Shown here piece by piece: positions 26,234 to 35,131 of a stretch of 64,000 nucleotides of DNA. A model generated the notes under the pieces. The model was not told where the DNA came from, did not search any database, and saw only the letters and a list, made by a program, of their open reading frames with translations. Where the stretch lies: contig LN874945.1 in NCBI GenBank assembly GCA_001282665.1, positions 124,001 to 188,000 of the forward strand. The letters are read 5' to 3'. The position numbers and the translations under genes were made by a program. Origin of the DNA: Clostridiales bacterium mt11 (lineage in GTDB: Bacteria; Bacillota; Clostridia; Tissierellales; Tepidimicrobiaceae). Each line of letters starts with the position of its first letter. The first letter of the stretch is position 1.

Positions 26234-27196
26234 ATGAATAAAGATTTCAAAATTATATTACAGCCACATATGTATAGGATTCTGTTACTTTTTACTCTAC
26301 TTATTATGATAGTTATTCTCAACTCTATATCTTCACATTTTTTAACGTTAAATAATATAAAAAATATATTGGACCAAGCATCCCTATATATTATTTTATC
26401 CATAGGAATGACATTTGTAATTTGTTCTGGAGGAATTGATTTATCAATTGGCTCTGTAATTGCTTTGAGTTCAGTTGTATCAGCCTTTATTATGAAGGCT
26501 GATTTTAATGTAACTATTGCCATTATTATGGGATTAGCTGCTGCTATGGGTGTAGGAGCTTTTAATGGGTATATGGTTTCCTTTTTAAAGATAAATCCTT
26601 TTATTGTTACATTGAGTACTATGTCTATAATTAGGGGAGCAACATTAGTAATTACAAAAGGAAGACCCATATATGGATTCCCTAAATCATTTACCTATTT
26701 AGGCAGTGGCACCGTTGGATTTCTTAACTGTCCAATTATTATAGCTTTTTTTGTTACTTTAATAGGAATAATTCTTTTAGGGAAAACACGATTTGGGAGT
26801 TATTCTATTTCTATGGGTTGTAATGAAGAAGCTTTGAGAAGAAATGGAGTTAATACAAATAGATATAAGACATTGATATATATATTATGTGGATTGTGTT
26901 CAGGAATAGCTGGACTTATAATTAGTGCTCGATTGAATACAGCAGAGCCTTTGGCAGGAATGGGATATGAAATGGATGCTATTGCTGCTGTTGTACTTGG
27001 TGGAACTGATATGCAGGGTGGACGAGGAAGCGTAACTGATACTTTTATTGCTTGTCTTATCTTGGGGGTAATAAATAATGGACTGAGGATTTTGGCTATT
27101 TCATCTAATTATCAGCAATTATTAACAGGAATTATTATTTTAATAACGGTAGCATTATCAGAATATAAAGAGAGAAAAAGAACCAAGGTTGGATAG
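26234..27196 (+). CDS. Ribose/nucleoside-type ABC permease (RbsC family)
   Basis: The 320-residue membrane protein has about ten hydrophobic segments. Family signatures include FVICSGGIDLSIGSV near residue 55 and the late VVLGGTDMQGGRGSV loop that contacts the ATPase. It forms the membrane channel of a carbohydrate-uptake CUT2 transporter. ATG 26234 follows AAGGAGAAG. It is the only permease gene in the operon, so a homodimer is likely. The substrate is set by the binding protein at 28209. Confidence 0.9.
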   Translation: MNKDFKIILQPHMYRILLLFTLLIMIVILNSISSHFLTLNNIKNILDQASLYIILSIGMTFVICSGGIDLSIGSVIALSSVVSAFIMKADFNVTIAIIMGLAAAMGVGAFNGYMVSFLKINPFIVTLSTMSIIRGATLVITKGRPIYGFPKSFTYLGSGTVGFLNCPIIIAFFVTLIGIILLGKTRFGSYSISMGCNEEALRRNGVNTNRYKTLIYILCGLCSGIAGLIISARLNTAEPLAGMGYEMDAIAAVVLGGTDMQGGRGSVTDTFIACLILGVINNGLRILAISSNYQQLLTGIIILITVALSEYKERKRTKVG

Positions 27197-27226
27197 GAAT
27201 AGAAAAAATAAAAAGGAGATAGTGAT

Positions 27227-28168
27227 ATGGAACGAAAAAAAAGGGTACTTTCACTTGGAGCATTAGCTATGGATGTCATAATAGAAACAAAACAATTGCC
27301 ACGGGAAGATGGATTTGGTTTTGTAGAGTCTGAAAAGCTTGTACCCGGAGGGAGTGCTGCTAATCTTTCTGTAGCTCTGGCTCATTTTGATGTAAAGGCC
27401 TATCAAACAGGAAAAATAGGCGATGATAAATATGGAAACGAATTTCGTAGAACATTAGTAGAAGATGGTGTTGATGATAAATTTTTAGTTACTAAAGCAA
27501 ATGGCTCTACCTTGCATACATTTATCATAACTCAAGGGGCAAAACATTGTATTTTTGCAAATTTAGGAGATTCAGTAACAAATTTGGAGCCAAAGGAACT
27601 TCCAGAAAACATATTAGATGAAATAGATGTATTTTATACTGATATGTTTTCATCTCGTGCGTCTATACATTTAGGGAAATTGGCTAAGAAGAAGGGAATA
27701 CCTGTTTTATATAATATGCAGTGTCCACCAAGCTTTATGGAGAAATGTGGTGTCGATATTGAGGAAATAGAAGAGATGATTGAACTTTCTACAATTTTTT
27801 CAAGTGGTCGTGAAAGCTATTTTGAAATTACTGGAGAACATGAATATCAAAAGGGAATACAAAAATTCTATGATAAGTACCATGTTTCCCATGGAGTTAT
27901 ATGTACAGCTGGAGATGAAGGTGCCATATGGTTAGATAATAAGGATTTAATTCATATAGATGCTTATTCTGTAAATGCAGTGGATACAACAGGTGCAGGA
28001 GATTCGTTTTTAGCAGGATTAATCTATGCTTACTTTTGTGAAGGGATGAATAAAGAAGATGCTCTTAGATTTGCCTCAGCATCAGCTGCCATAAAGTGTA
28101 TGCATAAAGGACCAAGGTCAAAAGCTACAGTTAAAGAAGTAAAACAGTTTATTAATTTTGCAAGATAA
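27227..28168 (+). CDS. PfkB-family carbohydrate or nucleoside kinase
   Basis: The 313-residue kinase has the PfkB N-terminal signature (LVPGGSAANLSVALAHF, about 38-54) and the C-terminal signature VDTTGAGDSFLAGL (near residue 250) with the catalytic Asp. It phosphorylates a sugar or nucleoside hydroxyl with ATP. Its place between the permease and the binding protein, with two ADP-ribosylglycohydrolase-like genes after them, resembles E. coli yegTUV (transporter, glycohydrolase-like, kinase). A ribose-type product released by the hydrolases is a reasonable substrate, as inference. ATG 27227 follows AAGGAG. Confidence 0.88.
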   Translation: MERKKRVLSLGALAMDVIIETKQLPREDGFGFVESEKLVPGGSAANLSVALAHFDVKAYQTGKIGDDKYGNEFRRTLVEDGVDDKFLVTKANGSTLHTFIITQGAKHCIFANLGDSVTNLEPKELPENILDEIDVFYTDMFSSRASIHLGKLAKKKGIPVLYNMQCPPSFMEKCGVDIEEIEEMIELSTIFSSGRESYFEITGEHEYQKGIQKFYDKYHVSHGVICTAGDEGAIWLDNKDLIHIDAYSVNAVDTTGAGDSFLAGLIYAYFCEGMNKEDALRFASASAAIKCMHKGPRSKATVKEVKQFINFAR

Positions 28169-28208
28169 TTGTAGAATTGATATAAAAAAATAAAAATAGG
28201 AGGATGAA

Positions 28209-29324
28209 ATGATGAAAATAAAAAAGAAATTTAAAAAAATAAGTTTACTAGCATTTGTATTGATTATGTCTTTATCTATAGGACTAACAGGTTGTGCTAA
28301 AAATGATAAAGAACCAGCTAATGTAGAAGAAGAAACATCTAAAGGAAAAGAAAACGAGGTAAAAACTGAAGAAGTAAAAAATAGTGCTATGGAAGAAGCT
28401 GAACAAAAATTGCTTCAAGCTTTAGAACCACTACCAGACAAGGATACAGGAGTTAAGTTAGCAGCAATAGAAAGTACTCTTGCAAATTCCTTCTGGATTA
28501 CAATGCAGGAAGGTTATGAAGATGCTGCAAAGGAATATGGTGTATCTGTAGATGTAATGGCAACTGAAACAGAAACAGATGTAAATGGACAATTAGATAT
28601 TATGAAGGTCCTTCTATCTAAAGATTACGATGGAATTGCTGTTTCTCCATTAACAGAGCATAATTTAATCCCAGGCATTGTAGAAGCAAATAATAAGGGA
28701 GCTAAAGTTGTAGCAGTAGGAAATGGAGTAAATGAAAAGGCATTAGAAGAAGCAAAAGGAAAAATTGAAGCATATATCACTTCTGATTTTAAACAACAAG
28801 GAAAAATGGGCGCTGAATTTATAATTGATAAAACAGGTGGTAAAGGAAAAGTAGCTGTTATTGAAGGTATTCCAGGTGCTACCCAGAGTGAAGCTAGAAA
28901 AAATGGGGCTATAGAAGCTTTTGAAGCTGCTGGAATGGAAGTATTGCCAGTACAAACAGCAAATTTTGACCGTCAGCAAGCGTATGATTTAACAGCTGCA
29001 CTTATTGATGCAAATCCAGATATAGTAGGTATTGCATGTGGAAATGATGTTATGGCTTTAGGTGCAGTAGAAGCATTAAAGGTAAAGGATATGAAAGATA
29101 AAGTAGTTGTTGCAGGTGTCGACTTTATAGAAGAAGCAAAGACTTCTATTGAGAATGGAGAATTAGATGCTACCGTAGCAATGTCACCTTATCTATTTGG
29201 AAAGGCTGGTGTGATTACAGCTCTTAAAGCAATTCAAGGTCATGAATTTAAAGAATCCGTAGTTTGGACACCAATACAATTGATAAGTAAAGAGAACGTA
29301 GATACTATGGAAGGCTGGAAGTAA
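28209..29324 (+). CDS. Sugar/nucleoside-binding lipoprotein (RbsB type)
   Basis: A lipoprotein of 371 residues. The signal ends in the lipobox LTGC (Cys at about residue 29), so it is anchored to the outer face of the membrane. A charged linker of about 45 residues leads to a type I periplasmic-binding fold (LAAIESTLANSFWITMQEG, then VSPLTEHNLIPGIVEANNKG, then GIACGNDVMALGAVEAL). It delivers substrate to the ABC importer. The fold is that of the ribose/galactose-binding group; the ligand cannot be read from the sequence. RBS AGGAGG precedes the paired ATGs at 28209/28212. Confidence 0.9.
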   Translation: MMKIKKKFKKISLLAFVLIMSLSIGLTGCAKNDKEPANVEEETSKGKENEVKTEEVKNSAMEEAEQKLLQALEPLPDKDTGVKLAAIESTLANSFWITMQEGYEDAAKEYGVSVDVMATETETDVNGQLDIMKVLLSKDYDGIAVSPLTEHNLIPGIVEANNKGAKVVAVGNGVNEKALEEAKGKIEAYITSDFKQQGKMGAEFIIDKTGGKGKVAVIEGIPGATQSEARKNGAIEAFEAAGMEVLPVQTANFDRQQAYDLTAALIDANPDIVGIACGNDVMALGAVEALKVKDMKDKVVVAGVDFIEEAKTSIENGELDATVAMSPYLFGKAGVITALKAIQGHEFKESVVWTPIQLISKENVDTMEGWK

Positions 29325-29413
29325 TAGGGGGAATGGCAGATTTTATATAATGATGATATTTAATTAAAATCTGCCTTTTTCATTATCTGGAAATCATTTA
29401 GGAGGAATATAAT

Positions 29414-30439
29414 ATGTATAATAAAATTTTAGGAGGACTTGTTGGTGCCGCGGCGGGTGATGCTATGGGTGCAGCTACTGAAGCTCGAACAAGGGAGCAG
29501 ATCACAGAACATTTCGGACATGAGGTAACTGATTTTGAAATCCCACCTATGGATACTTTTGCTGCTGGCAGCAAAGCTGGACAAGTAACAGATGATTTTA
29601 GTTCGGCGTATTTTATTGCTAAATATATAGTTGATGCAGGTGGTATTGTAACAGAACAGGCCATTAAAAATGCTTTGATAGAGTGGTCTAAGCACTCCAT
29701 GTTTTTTGATAGATTTGCTGGTCCTACTACTCGTTTAGCAATTTATGAATTTGAAGGTAGAAAAGTTGATCAATCTGGAAAGCAAAAATTAGCAACTCGT
29801 CAGGCTACTAATGGTTCTGCTATGCGTATTTCCCCAATAGGGTTGATGAATCCAGGTGCTTTAGACGCAGCCATTAATGAGGCGGCTAAGGTAACTATGC
29901 TTACTCATGATAATTATCTTGCTATTTCAGGTGCTTGTGCTGTAGCAGCAGCTGTTAGCAGAGCTATGATGGATGATGCAGATGTATATAATGTAATCCG
30001 AGCTGGATTATATGGTGCAGTAGAAGGAGAGAAAATTGGAAAAGAAATAGCTCGTGATGCCGCAGGACCAAGTGTGGTAAAGCGAATGGAAGTGGCAATT
30101 GAAATAGGATTTGGAAAGGGAAGTTCCAAGGAAAAATCAATAGATATAGCTGAAAAGATTGGTACAGGTCTTCATGTTTCAGAAACAGTACCATCGGCAT
30201 TTGGAATATTCGCTGCAAATAACGGTGATGCCATGGGTACAATTATTAATTGTGTTAATGCTGGATATGATACAGATACTCTTGCAACTATAGCAGGAGC
30301 AATTGCAGGAACCTTATATGGGTCTCAAGTATTTCCTAGTCACTTTATTCCTATATTGGAAGAGGTAAATGGACTTGATATTAAGGGATTAGCTAAGGGA
30401 ATAGAAAATGTTTATCATGAAAGACAGTCAATATGTTAG
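29414..30439 (+). CDS. ADP-ribosylglycohydrolase-family protein, metal site mostly kept
   Basis: The 341-residue all-helical protein starts LGGLVGAAAGDAMGAATE, as in DraG-type hydrolases that break N- or O-ribosyl bonds. The first metal motif, normally TDDT, is TDDF (near 56-59); the second, YDTDTLA near 286, is intact, and TNGSAMR is kept. Catalysis is therefore plausible. In this operon a cytosolic N-glycoside hydrolase acting on an imported ribosyl compound is more likely than protein de-ADP-ribosylation, as inference. ATG 29414 follows AGGAGGAA. It and the next gene are paralogues, 12 bases apart. Confidence 0.88.
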   Translation: MYNKILGGLVGAAAGDAMGAATEARTREQITEHFGHEVTDFEIPPMDTFAAGSKAGQVTDDFSSAYFIAKYIVDAGGIVTEQAIKNALIEWSKHSMFFDRFAGPTTRLAIYEFEGRKVDQSGKQKLATRQATNGSAMRISPIGLMNPGALDAAINEAAKVTMLTHDNYLAISGACAVAAAVSRAMMDDADVYNVIRAGLYGAVEGEKIGKEIARDAAGPSVVKRMEVAIEIGFGKGSSKEKSIDIAEKIGTGLHVSETVPSAFGIFAANNGDAMGTIINCVNAGYDTDTLATIAGAIAGTLYGSQVFPSHFIPILEEVNGLDIKGLAKGIENVYHERQSIC

Positions 30440-30451
30440 GAGGAAGTATGA

Positions 30452-31495
30452 ATGTATAAAAAAATTCTAGGTGGATTATTAGGAGCTGCTGTAGGTGACG
30501 CTATGGGTGCAGCTACAGAACTTAGATCTATTCGTCAGATTCAAGAAACTTTTAATGGTAAGGTAACAGATTTTTGTACACCGCCTGAAGACACCATAGC
30601 AAAAGGACGTAAGGCAGGTATGGTCACAGATGCATTTAGTATTCCCTATATATTGATCCAATACAAATTGAAAACTGATGCAGGTTTTTCCACTGAAATG
30701 GCACAAAAGGCATTGATGGAATGGGGCTTTCATGAAGAATGGTTTGAACTTTTTGCAGGTATGACTACTAGAAAGGTAATCAATCGATTGAAAGAAGACA
30801 GCGATAAAATGAGTGATTGGGCATATGCAGGACATTTAGGCAATAAGCTTTTCAAGGGACATTATTATGCATTGTCAAGTAATGGGGCAGCAACTAAAGC
30901 TTTTCCAATGGGACTGTTTAATCCAGGAGATTTAGATAAAGCTATTGATGATACTATAGCTGTAACCATGTCATCCCATGATGATAAATATAGTATCTCC
31001 GGTGCTTGTGCTGTAGCAGCAGCAATAAGCAAAGCCATGGAAGAAAAAGTTAATGCATATGATATAGTTCAAGCTGGTTTATATGGTGCAAAGATTGGAG
31101 AGGAAAAAGGAGCTAAAGTTGGGCTTCACTATCCAGGGCCTTCTGTACAAAAAAGAATGGATATGGCTATAAACATAGCAGTTAAAGAGGGAACTCCAGA
31201 TATGATAATGAAGAAATTGGCAGATATTATAGGTAGTGGGCCAGCCATTTCTGAAACAGTTCCTGCTGCTTTTGGTCTATTTATAGCTAACAATGGAAAC
31301 ACTATGGAATCTATTTTTGGCGGAGTCAATATAGGAGATGAAACAAGTGCTATTGCAAGTATTGCTGGTGCCATTGGAGGAACATACAATGGAGCGGATT
31401 CTATTACTTCAGGATATCAAGAGGTTATAGAAGAAAAAAATGGAATGGATTTATCTGATATGAGTGACAAGATTTATAAATATATTTCTAAATAA
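30452..31495 (+). CDS. ADP-ribosylglycohydrolase-family paralogue with degenerate metal site
   Basis: A 347-residue paralogue of the preceding gene, with the same LGGLLGAAVGDAMGAATE start. The metal-binding motifs are worn: TDDT is replaced by TDAF, and the second motif reads GDETSAIA where the neighbour has YDTDTLA, so the second DxD pair is gone. The S-A-M-R segment is also changed (SNGAATKA). It probably lacks normal metal-dependent hydrolase activity. It could be a partner subunit or binding protein for the active paralogue. It is the last gene of the operon, followed by a terminator. Confidence 0.85.
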   Translation: MYKKILGGLLGAAVGDAMGAATELRSIRQIQETFNGKVTDFCTPPEDTIAKGRKAGMVTDAFSIPYILIQYKLKTDAGFSTEMAQKALMEWGFHEEWFELFAGMTTRKVINRLKEDSDKMSDWAYAGHLGNKLFKGHYYALSSNGAATKAFPMGLFNPGDLDKAIDDTIAVTMSSHDDKYSISGACAVAAAISKAMEEKVNAYDIVQAGLYGAKIGEEKGAKVGLHYPGPSVQKRMDMAINIAVKEGTPDMIMKKLADIIGSGPAISETVPAAFGLFIANNGNTMESIFGGVNIGDETSAIASIAGAIGGTYNGADSITSGYQEVIEEKNGMDLSDMSDKIYKYISK

Positions 31496-31563
31496 TTCGA
31501 TTTAAATTATGGAGTGACCTTTTCACTTAAACAGATAATTTAATTAAAAATTTATGTGTAATC

Positions 31564-31610
31564 GGATGCTTGATTTCGATATTTAATCGGAGTTAAGCAT
31601 CCTGTTTTTT
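31564..31610 (+). terminator. Operon terminator
   Basis: GGATGCTT (from 31564) pairs with AAGCATCC (31595-31602), followed by TGTTTTTT. It ends the ABC/kinase/hydrolase operon. Confidence 0.75.
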
Positions 31611-31751
31611 AATGTCTTCGTTTGCTGTGAAAATAAATGTAATCTTTAATCTACTGTATTAAATTTTTTATTGACTTAAATATTAAAGTTTCTATTTACA
31701 ACAGAATGTGAATCAGCTTGGTAGTGAATATATAATAAATTTTAGTTAAAA

Positions 31752-31804
31752 GGAAATCATGATATAATTGGTGGGGAGATGAAATGGGGTAGAATGGGGG
31801 AGCG
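31752..31804 (+). other. Vestige of a second flavoprotein gene end
   Basis: This stretch closely matches 32879-32924, the 3' end of the flavoprotein gene at 32365: both contain ATGATAT, a G-rich spacer, then GAGATGAAATGGGGTAG and ATGG. Here it lies in non-coding DNA just ahead of a lipoprotein gene. It looks like the leftover tail of a duplicated copy. Confidence 0.35.
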
Positions 31805-31807
31805 TAG

Positions 31808-32167
31808 ATGAAAAAAATGGTTTATATAATTGGACTGATGGTTATTATTTTTGCTTTTTCTGCTTGTGGCAAAACAAATGATGTATTCTATATGGGAGTA
31901 AATGCAGAGATTTTAGAAATTAGTGGAGAAGTTCATGGATTTGTTGTTAAGGGTTTAGATGATAATAGTATTTTAGGCGAAAAGTGTTATATAAACTGTG
32001 AAGCTCCAGATACATATTTTGTTTATGTTGATAATGATACTGGGAAAACCATTGATTTGAATTTTGACGATTTTATTGTGGGAGATAAGATAACTGTTGA
32101 TATCCAATCTGTAGAAAATAAATATGCTTTGACTTCCCGTGTTCAATTATTAACCCAAAGAAAATGA
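31808..32167 (+). CDS. Small lipoprotein of unknown function
   Basis: A 119-residue protein with a lipoprotein signal: KKMVYIIGLMVIIF, then the lipobox FSAC with Cys at about residue 20. The mature part (about 100 residues) is rich in beta strands and reads like a small OB- or beta-barrel-type domain (VNAEILEISGEVHGFVVKG, later DKITVDIQSV). It should be anchored on the outer face of the membrane. ATG 31808 follows GGGGGAG. No catalytic motif is seen. Confidence 0.7.
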   Translation: MKKMVYIIGLMVIIFAFSACGKTNDVFYMGVNAEILEISGEVHGFVVKGLDDNSILGEKCYINCEAPDTYFVYVDNDTGKTIDLNFDDFIVGDKITVDIQSVENKYALTSRVQLLTQRK

Positions 32168-32239
32168 GCATAATCTATATTTATTATTCAATGTTTAAAA
32201 TATTTTACTTTATCTAAATTAAATAATATTATTAAATGG

Positions 32240-32281
32240 TAGGAGAAATCATGGATAAAATCGTGACCTCTCCTATTTTTA
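32240..32281 (+). terminator. Intrinsic terminator
   Basis: TAGGAGA (32240-32246) pairs with TCTCCTA (32269-32275), followed by five T, 73 bases after the lipoprotein gene. Confidence 0.6.
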
Positions 32282-32364
32282 TATTCTATCTTATTGAAGA
32301 AATTGGTTCATTTAGATAAAATATGAATTAAGCAGATAAATAATTAATTAGGTAGGTGAAGTTT

Positions 32365-32928
32365 ATGAGAAGAAAAGATAGAGAAATGGATAGAGAATTT
32401 GGGCTTAGAGTTATAGATAAATCTAGGTATGGAGTTCTTTCAATGGTAGATGAATATAATGAACCCTATGGTGTACCCCTTTCTATTGCAAGAGATGGAG
32501 ATACCTTATATTTTCATTCAGCTATGGATGGAAGGAAAGTAAGGATATTAGAGAAAAATTCTAAGGTTAGTCTAGTATTTGTAGGAGAAACAAAAATTCC
32601 AGAGAATTATTCCAATGAAGAATTAGATAAAATCACAAAAGCTGGATCAAAGATAGGAATACTTAGCAGTAAAGTTTTTACTACTGAATTTGAATCTGCT
32701 ATTGTAGTAGGAAAAATAAAGTTAGTAGAGGACGAGGAAGAAAAGGTTAAGGCATTGAGATTAATATGTGAAAAATATACCCCTGCAAAGATGGATTATT
32801 TTCCTATGGTAGTTAAAGCAGGATTAAAGGGAGTCAATGTATATTCTATAGAAATCGAAGAAATTAAAGCTAAAAGAAAAAAATATGATATATATGGGGA
32901 AGAGATGAAATGGGGTAGGATGGAATAA
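32365..32928 (+). CDS. Pyridoxamine-phosphate-oxidase-like flavoprotein (Nim-like)
   Basis: A 187-residue protein of the FMN-binding split-barrel fold: RYGVLSMVDEYNEPYGVPLS, then LYFHSAMDGRKVRILEKN, as in the 5-nitroimidazole-reductase (Nim) group. Members bind FMN or heme and reduce small molecules; the physiological substrate is usually unknown. The ATG at 32365 lies about seven bases after AGGTG; a GTG at 32356 is possible. It appears to be a single-gene transcript. The matching tail at 31752 suggests there was once a second copy beside it. Confidence 0.82.
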   Translation: MRRKDREMDREFGLRVIDKSRYGVLSMVDEYNEPYGVPLSIARDGDTLYFHSAMDGRKVRILEKNSKVSLVFVGETKIPENYSNEELDKITKAGSKIGILSSKVFTTEFESAIVVGKIKLVEDEEEKVKALRLICEKYTPAKMDYFPMVVKAGLKGVNVYSIEIEEIKAKRKKYDIYGEEMKWGRME

Positions 32929-33022
32929 TTGGAGGAATTGAGATGCAAGTAAAACAAATTTTAAATATATACTACAAAAATTTATATCAATAGGCTGAAT
33001 ATAAAATATAGGGGGGATTTAG

Positions 33023-34045
33023 ATGCAAGTTAAAATTACGAAAGCTGGAGATTTATTAGATGAAGATGGGCAACTTGCAACTCCAGGATGGGCTACAGAT
33101 TTAAAATTGAGGTATGACAGAAAGTCTATTAAAGCTCCCAAATTTAAAATTAAAGAATGGGATTATTACTGTATACTTTCCGACAACGGAGGAATTGCAA
33201 TTACCGTATCCGACAATGGATATGTTGGTTTTATAGGGGCTACAATTTTCGATTTTAATATTCCAAGGGAAATTTCAAATAATATAATACTACCGTTTCC
33301 AATGGGCTCTTTAAAACTTCCTTCTTCATCTAAAGAAGGGGATATACATTTTAAAAAAGACAACATTTCATTTAAAATTTCACATGAGAATGAAAAAAGG
33401 ATTATAGAAATAAATTACCCTAACTTTTCAGGAAACGATGATCTATATGCTTCAATATCCTTACTCCAACCAAAACCTATGGAGTCCATGGTTATTGCTA
33501 CACCTTTTTCAAAGAATAAACATGCTTTTTACTATAATCAAAAAATAAACTGTATGCCTTCAGAGGGACAAGTAAAACTAGGGAACAATACCATAGACTT
33601 TACTCCATCTGAATCCTTTGGTGTTTTAGATTGGGGGAGGGGAGTATGGACATATTCTAATACATGGTATTGGGGTTCAGCTTCAGGTCTTTACGAGGGT
33701 ATTCCATTTGGGTTTAATATAGGTTATGGATTTGGAGATACGTCGAAGGCAACGGAAAATATGCTCTTCTATAATAATAAAGCCCATAAGTTAGAAGATG
33801 TAAAATTTCATATACCTCCAGATGATTTTTTAAAACCGTGGAGTTTCAGCAGTAGCGATAATAGATTTGAAATGGACTTTCAGCCCATAATAGATAGAAA
33901 TTCCAACTTCAATTTTGGAATCATTAAGTCAATTCAACATCAGGTCTTTGGACTATTTACAGGAAAGGCCGTACTCGATGACGGAAAAAAGATAGATATT
34001 GAGAATTTTTTAGGTTTTGCCGAACAGGTAAGCAATAAGTGGTAA
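33023..34045 (+). CDS. DUF2804 family protein
   Basis: The 340-residue protein fits DUF2804: an N-terminal region with LLDEDGQLATPGWAT, a central part with LQPKPMESMVIATPF, and FGVLDWGRGVWTYSNTWYWG near the middle, then FGFNIGYGFGDTS. The family is predicted to be a lipocalin-like beta structure, and its function is unknown. It has no signal peptide or membrane helix. ATG 33023 follows AGGGGGGAT. A short frame at 32943-32993 starts with the same MQVK residues after a GGAGG site and may be a duplicated start region. Confidence 0.75.
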   Translation: MQVKITKAGDLLDEDGQLATPGWATDLKLRYDRKSIKAPKFKIKEWDYYCILSDNGGIAITVSDNGYVGFIGATIFDFNIPREISNNIILPFPMGSLKLPSSSKEGDIHFKKDNISFKISHENEKRIIEINYPNFSGNDDLYASISLLQPKPMESMVIATPFSKNKHAFYYNQKINCMPSEGQVKLGNNTIDFTPSESFGVLDWGRGVWTYSNTWYWGSASGLYEGIPFGFNIGYGFGDTSKATENMLFYNNKAHKLEDVKFHIPPDDFLKPWSFSSSDNRFEMDFQPIIDRNSNFNFGIIKSIQHQVFGLFTGKAVLDDGKKIDIENFLGFAEQVSNKW

Positions 34046-34059
34046 TTCAAGTATTAGAG

Positions 34060-34100
34060 AAGGTTATATTTGTTTAACATTAAACAAATATAACCTTCTT
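34060..34100. terminator. Two-way terminator, 17-bp perfect stem
   Basis: AAGGTTATATTTGTTTA (34060-34076) pairs fully with 34081-34097. It separates the convergent DUF2804 and pseudouridine synthase genes. Confidence 0.8.
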
Positions 34101-34110
34101 ATCATGTAAT

Positions 34111-34767
34111 CTAAAAGATGTTCCAAGGATATTCATCGTAGGGTAGAGACGTAAAGGTAGAATTTATTTTCTTAGTGGGTTCTTCAAAGGTTATCTTATG
34201 AGCCCACAATGCAATTTGAGTCCAAGTTTTTTTCTTAACAAAGGTTTTATTGTATTTATTATCTCCCCATATAGGAAATCCTCCATTGGAAAGTTGAACT
34301 CTTATTTGATGATGGCGTCCCGTTTTTAAAATAATTCTAAGTAGACTTAATATACCGTATTCCTCTGTATCTATCGTTTCTAACACCTCATATTCCAGTA
34401 TAGCTTGTTTAGCTCCGATGGTATCTTTATCCACTACTTTGCTCATGTTTACAGTTCGTAATTTTTTTAGATAATCCCTTAGTTCTCCCTTAGGGTTTTC
34501 AGGTTTACCGCATACTACTGCCATATATTCCTTGTGTAGTTTTCTCTGAGAAACCTGTGTGGAAAGATTTGAATTAGCTTTTTTATTTTTTGCATACACC
34601 ATGACTCCTCCTACAGGACGATCTAGTCTATGTATAAGACCGAGATATGGTCTATTTATCATACTCATAAGATCTTCATCAGAGGTTTTATCACTTTGAC
34701 AAGGAACTTTAGGTGGTTTTTCTACTACTAATATATCTTTATTCTCAAAAATAATTTTTATTTCCAT
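34111..34767 (-). CDS. RluA-family RNA pseudouridine synthase
   Basis: The 218-residue enzyme has the RluA motif IHRLDRPVGGVMVYAKN (near residue 45) with the catalytic Asp, then HKEYMAVVCG and GRHHQIRVQLSNGGFPI. It converts uridine to pseudouridine in ribosomal or transfer RNA. It has no N-terminal S4 domain and is shorter than RluD, which places it with the small RluA/YhcT type. Which RNA it modifies is not visible. It is monocistronic, with a two-way terminator at its 3' end. Confidence 0.9.
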   Translation of the reverse strand: MEIKIIFENKDILVVEKPPKVPCQSDKTSDEDLMSMINRPYLGLIHRLDRPVGGVMVYAKNKKANSNLSTQVSQRKLHKEYMAVVCGKPENPKGELRDYLKKLRTVNMSKVVDKDTIGAKQAILEYEVLETIDTEEYGILSLLRIILKTGRHHQIRVQLSNGGFPIWGDNKYNKTFVKKKTWTQIALWAHKITFEEPTKKINSTFTSLPYDEYPWNIF

Positions 34768-34920
34768 ACCAAAACCTCCAAAAAATTTACTAGCTAATTA
34801 TAATATTATCCTTTTAAAAAAGCAATATTATTTATCGTTTTACTAGAAGAGTATTGCAAATTTTATCAAATATCGATTATTTGTATCATAAAATTTGTGG
34901 TTATGTTAAAGTTAACAAAG

Positions 34921-35060
34921 AGGTGCAAATTAGAAGATATCTATATTTAGAAATGAAAAAGAAACTCTGGGATTTTACTACAGAAAAAGTTAAAAAATGT
35001 CGATATTGTTATATGTGTTTAATAGATTTTTAAAGGTTTTAGTTAATTGAATTTGCACCT
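34921..35060. repeat. Widely spaced 11-bp inverted repeat ahead of the chemoreceptor gene
   Basis: AGGTGCAAATT (34921-34931) and AATTTGCACCT (35050-35060) are exact complements 118 bases apart. They could form the base of a structured leader or be a split operator. The 118 bases between hold no gene. The rest of the 34768-35131 gap is AT-rich. Confidence 0.35.
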
Positions 35061-35131
35061 AATAATATCTAAAAAAGGAGGGAGGACATAAGAGGATTAA
35101 AGATTTTAATAAAATATTTGGAGGTGCTAAG

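Noticed and set aside
29429..30242. Reverse-strand open frames inside the DraG-like genes
   Set aside because: They are antisense to confidently identified genes and have no family features or ribosome binding sites.
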